Source: Actinomadura terrae (lineage in GTDB: Bacteria; Actinomycetota; Actinomycetes; Streptosporangiales; Streptosporangiaceae). Taken from it: 64,000 nucleotides of DNA. Positions 62,013 through 64,000 of the stretch are shown here, piece after piece. The stretch covers positions 1,240,001-1,304,000 of the forward strand of contig NZ_JAICDG010000002.1 in NCBI RefSeq assembly GCF_022751215.1, read 5' to 3'. Position numbers and translations under genes: made by a program. The notes beneath the pieces were generated by a model. That model was not told the DNA's origin. It did no database searches and worked only from the letters and a program-made list of their open reading frames with translations. How positions within the stretch are numbered: position 1 is the first letter of the stretch; each line of letters starts with the position of its first letter.

Positions 62013-62801
62013 TCAGTCGTTCCAGAAGGTGAAGAGGGAATGGCCGAGGGCGACCGCGAACTCGCCCACGCCGAGCGCGTCGGTGATGTTGTAGACGCCG
62101 TCGAAGAACGCGTTGTTGATCGGCCTGATCCACAGGATCGCGATCAGGACGAGGAACGCGTAGCCGCCGTACGCGGCGGCCTGGTCGGCCCAGCGGCGCG
62201 GCAGGTAGGGCTCGATGATGCCGAAGCCGTCCAGCCCCGGAATCGGCAGCAGGTTCAAGATCGCGGCGGTGACCTGGAGGAACGTCAGGAACGCGATGCC
62301 CAGCCAGAAGACGCCGTGGTCCTGGTGGGCGAAGTTCTTGTAGAGCACCGCCAGCATCACCGCGAAGATCGCGTTGGACAGCGGGCCCGCCGCGGAGATC
62401 AGGCTGTGCCGCAGCCTGCCCCGGATCGAGTGCCGCTCGATCCACACGGCGCCGCCCGGCAGGCCGATCCCGCCGAGCAGGATGAACACGACCGGGATCA
62501 CGAAGCTGAGCAGCACGTCGGAGTACTTCAGCGGGTTCAGCGTGAGGTAGCCCTTGGCGGCGACGCTGCGGTCGCCCGACCGGTAGGCCATGTAGGCGTG
62601 CCCGAACTCGTGCACCGACAGCGACAGGACCCACGCGGACAGCACGAACCCGAACAACGCGATCCGTGCGGGCTTATCGGGGTTCTCCCCGTATCGCCAG
62701 GCGATCAGCCCGAACAGGACGGTCGCCCCCACGATCGCGAGGAACACCGGGCTCGGCTGGATCGCCGACCTCCCGGGCGCCGCCCCCTTCGTCATCCGCA
62801 T
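62013..62801 (-). CDS. Site-2-protease-family membrane metalloprotease
   Basis: The ATG at 62801 (AGGGG 8 nt upstream) gives 262 residues; a TTG 6 nt further up is the alternative. There are about six membrane helices. The zinc motif is H64-EFG-H68 (SLSVHEFGHAY), and the second metal and active-site region is LLPIPGLDGFGI. Small S2P-like proteases of this kind are common in actinobacteria, often of unknown target. A conserved HEFGHA plus a PGLDG motif supports an active enzyme. Confidence 0.9.
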   Translation of the reverse strand: MRMTKGAAPGRSAIQPSPVFLAIVGATVLFGLIAWRYGENPDKPARIALFGFVLSAWVLSLSVHEFGHAYMAYRSGDRSVAAKGYLTLNPLKYSDVLLSFVIPVVFILLGGIGLPGGAVWIERHSIRGRLRHSLISAAGPLSNAIFAVMLAVLYKNFAHQDHGVFWLGIAFLTFLQVTAAILNLLPIPGLDGFGIIEPYLPRRWADQAAAYGGYAFLVLIAILWIRPINNAFFDGVYNITDALGVGEFAVALGHSLFTFWND

Positions 62802-62889
62802 TCTCAAGGCCCCTCTCGCCCCGTCCGATCGCCCCTCGACGCTACCGCCTGACCCGTATGCCCCGTGTCAGTCCCCGGCGGGCCGCAGG

Positions 62890-63297
62890 TCAGTCCAGCG
62901 TGTACTCCAGCGTCCAGGAGTGCGAGCCGTCCTCGCCGACCGTGATCGTCCCGGACCCGCGCAGGCCGGCCAGCTCGCCGGTGCCGGTCGTCGGGACGAT
63001 CTGCCAGCGCAGCCACTGGGTATCGGACGTGCCGTCCTCGCTGCCCGCGCTGTGCTGGAGGACGAACGTCCCCTCCCGCCCGTGCAGGATGCCCTGGACG
63101 TGCTCCACCGCCACGTAGGCGACCGGCCCGGCGGCGGACTCCACGGCGATCATCTCCGTCGTGCTCGTGCCCACCAGGTCGCCGTGGAAGGTCTTGCCGA
63201 TGTGCGCCCGGGACAGCTTGTTGCCGCCCTGCTCGTCATAGGGCTTCTCGCCGTCCCAGGAGGCGATGTCGAAGGTGCCGCTGGCGTGAAGGGTCAT
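62890..63297 (-). CDS. DUF3224 beta-barrel protein
   Basis: This 135-residue protein starts MTLHASGTFDIASWDGEKPY, the typical beginning of DUF3224 proteins, and continues with alternating strands (KTFHGDLVGTSTTEM; GREGTFVLQHSAG; GSGTITVGEDGSHSWTLEYT). The fold is probably a small lipocalin-like barrel (AttH-like). The natural ligand is unknown. The start has only a weak ribosome site. Confidence 0.88.
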   Translation of the reverse strand: MTLHASGTFDIASWDGEKPYDEQGGNKLSRAHIGKTFHGDLVGTSTTEMIAVESAAGPVAYVAVEHVQGILHGREGTFVLQHSAGSEDGTSDTQWLRWQIVPTTGTGELAGLRGSGTITVGEDGSHSWTLEYTLD

Positions 63298-63380
63298 GCC
63301 GCCATGATGCCGGACGGCGACGACAACCCCGGCCACCTGAACAAGGCGACCCCGGCCCGCACGCGAGCGCGCTACCTGAG

Positions 63381-63481
63381 CGGTGGGGCGAAGCCGGAGG
63401 CGAGCCCCACCGCGAAGATCGCGAAGCGATCCGCGCTCGCACAAGATCGGTCGAGGGGGCGAGCCGCTAGGCGAGCCCCCT
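63381..63481. repeat. Pair of related REP-like hairpins
   Basis: Two palindromic units share the words GGGGCGA and GGCGAGCCCC. One lies at about 63384-63411 with GTGGGGC and GCCCCAC arms; the second lies at about 63455-63482 with GAGGGGGC and GCCCCCTC arms. Between them is GCGAAGATCGCGAAGCGATCCGCG. They lie in the 198-bp gap between DUF3224 and nucS. Form and placement resemble repetitive extragenic palindromes. Confidence 0.55.
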
Positions 63482-63495
63482 CGGGCCGAGATTGA

Positions 63496-64000
63496 TCAAA
63501 ATAGAGTGCCCTCGTGCTCGATGCCGCGGAGGGCGTCGTAGTCGAGGGTGACGCAGTGGATGCCGCGGTCCACCGCGAGGACGCGGGCCTGCGGTTTGAT
63601 CTCCTGCGCGGCGAAGATCCCGCGGACGGGCGCGAGGTGCGGGTCGCGGTTGAGCAGTTCGAGGTAGCGGGTGAGCTGCTCGACGCCGTCTATCTCGCCG
63701 CGCCGCTTGATCTCGACGGCGACGGTGGCGTTGCCCGCGTCCCGGCAGAGGATGTCGACCGGGCCGATGGCGGTCGGGTACTCGCGGCGGATCAGGGACC
63801 AGCCGTCCCCGAGCGTGGTGATGTGCTCGGCGAGCAGTTCCTGGAGGTGCGCCTCCACGCCGTCCTTCTGGAGGCCGGGGTCCAGGCCGAGTTCGTGGCT
63901 GGTGTCGTGCAGGACCTCCTCGATGGTGAGGATGAGCCGTTCGCCCGACTTGCCGTGCGTGACCGTCCAGCGGGCGATGGCGCCGTTCTCCTCGAACGGC
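63496..64000 (-). CDS. nucS: Mismatch-specific endonuclease NucS (C-terminal part)
   Basis: The frame reads from beyond the window edge ([11 protein letters not shown] at 64000) to the stop at 63496, giving the C-terminal 167 residues of NucS/EndoMS. The nuclease motifs are visible: [17 protein letters not shown] with the catalytic Asp, then [20 protein letters not shown] with the E-x-K pair. NucS carries out non-canonical mismatch repair in actinobacteria that lack MutS/MutL. The N-terminal DNA-binding domain is outside the window. nucS also closes the corresponding mycobacterial block (Rv1321). Confidence 0.96.
   Translation of the reverse strand, partial: PFEENGAIARWTVTHGKSGERLILTIEEVLHDTSHELGLDPGLQKDGVEAHLQELLAEHITTLGDGWSLIRREYPTAIGPVDILCRDAGNATVAVEIKRRGEIDGVEQLTRYLELLNRDPHLAPVRGIFAAQEIKPQARVLAVDRGIHCVTLDYDALRGIEHEGTLF

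Overview
The window is high-GC actinomycete DNA. It has many GTG starts, ATGA/GTGA gene overlaps, actinobacteria-restricted families (DUF2550, DUF397, BldC-like, NucS, NrtL) and a 72-residue zinc-type L31. The mix of families fits Streptosporangiales, probably an Actinomadura-like member of Thermomonosporaceae; the genus is an inference. The backbone follows the order known from Mycobacterium tuberculosis Rv1292-Rv1321: (argS-like) - lysA - hom - thrC - thrB - rho - rpmE - prfA - prmC - sua5 - wecA - atpI - atpBEFHAGDC - DUF2550 - ATR - nucS. Several accessory blocks interrupt it.

Layout. 0-3 kb: an AT-richer two-gene unit of unknown function and a double winged-helix protein lie on the 3' side of a tRNA-Arg(CCG), which suggests a tRNA-anchored island. 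3.2-9.3 kb: a single-domain response regulator, nrtL, then lysA-hom-thrC-thrB (lysine, homoserine and threonine synthesis). 9.7-17.7 kb: rho with a long RG/RD-rich insert, a sensor kinase/NarL regulator pair, rpmE, prfA, prmC and sua5. 17.8-28.8 kb: an accessory block. It holds two SARP-regulator relics, an ABC exporter pair, a secreted cationic protein split by a frameshift, a NarL-type two-component system, an ECF sigma factor, a second secreted basic protein, an orphan kinase paralogous to the first, and a DUF2207 membrane protein. 28.9-38.9 kb: wecA and the complete F1Fo ATP synthase operon, then DUF2550.

38.9-55.2 kb is a second accessory stretch: a secreted M28 peptidase, a LysR regulator divergent from dnaE, a tautomerase/HxlR divergent pair, an ECF41 sigma factor with its COE and DoxX partners, a WhiJ-type cluster (XRE, DUF397, HATPase, BldC-like), an arsenic detoxification module (arsM / arsR-acr3-arsC) and a DUF4097 lipoprotein. 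55.3-64 kb: cobalamin adenosyltransferase, GMC oxidoreductase, a 36-residue protein, aldehyde dehydrogenase, an NmrA-family/TetR divergent pair, a small secreted protein, a site-2-type protease, a DUF3224 protein and the C-terminal part of nucS.

The points most worth following are: the two paralogous kinases that each carry a second, decayed kinase-like half without the phospho-accepting histidine; the frameshifted secreted cationic protein lying between an ABC exporter and a two-component system, with SARP relics on both sides; a 13-bp element duplicated in front of both lysR and dnaE; a duplicated DUF397 motif next to a DUF397 relic; and several families of intergenic repeats. No CRISPR array, rRNA or intact insertion sequence was seen.
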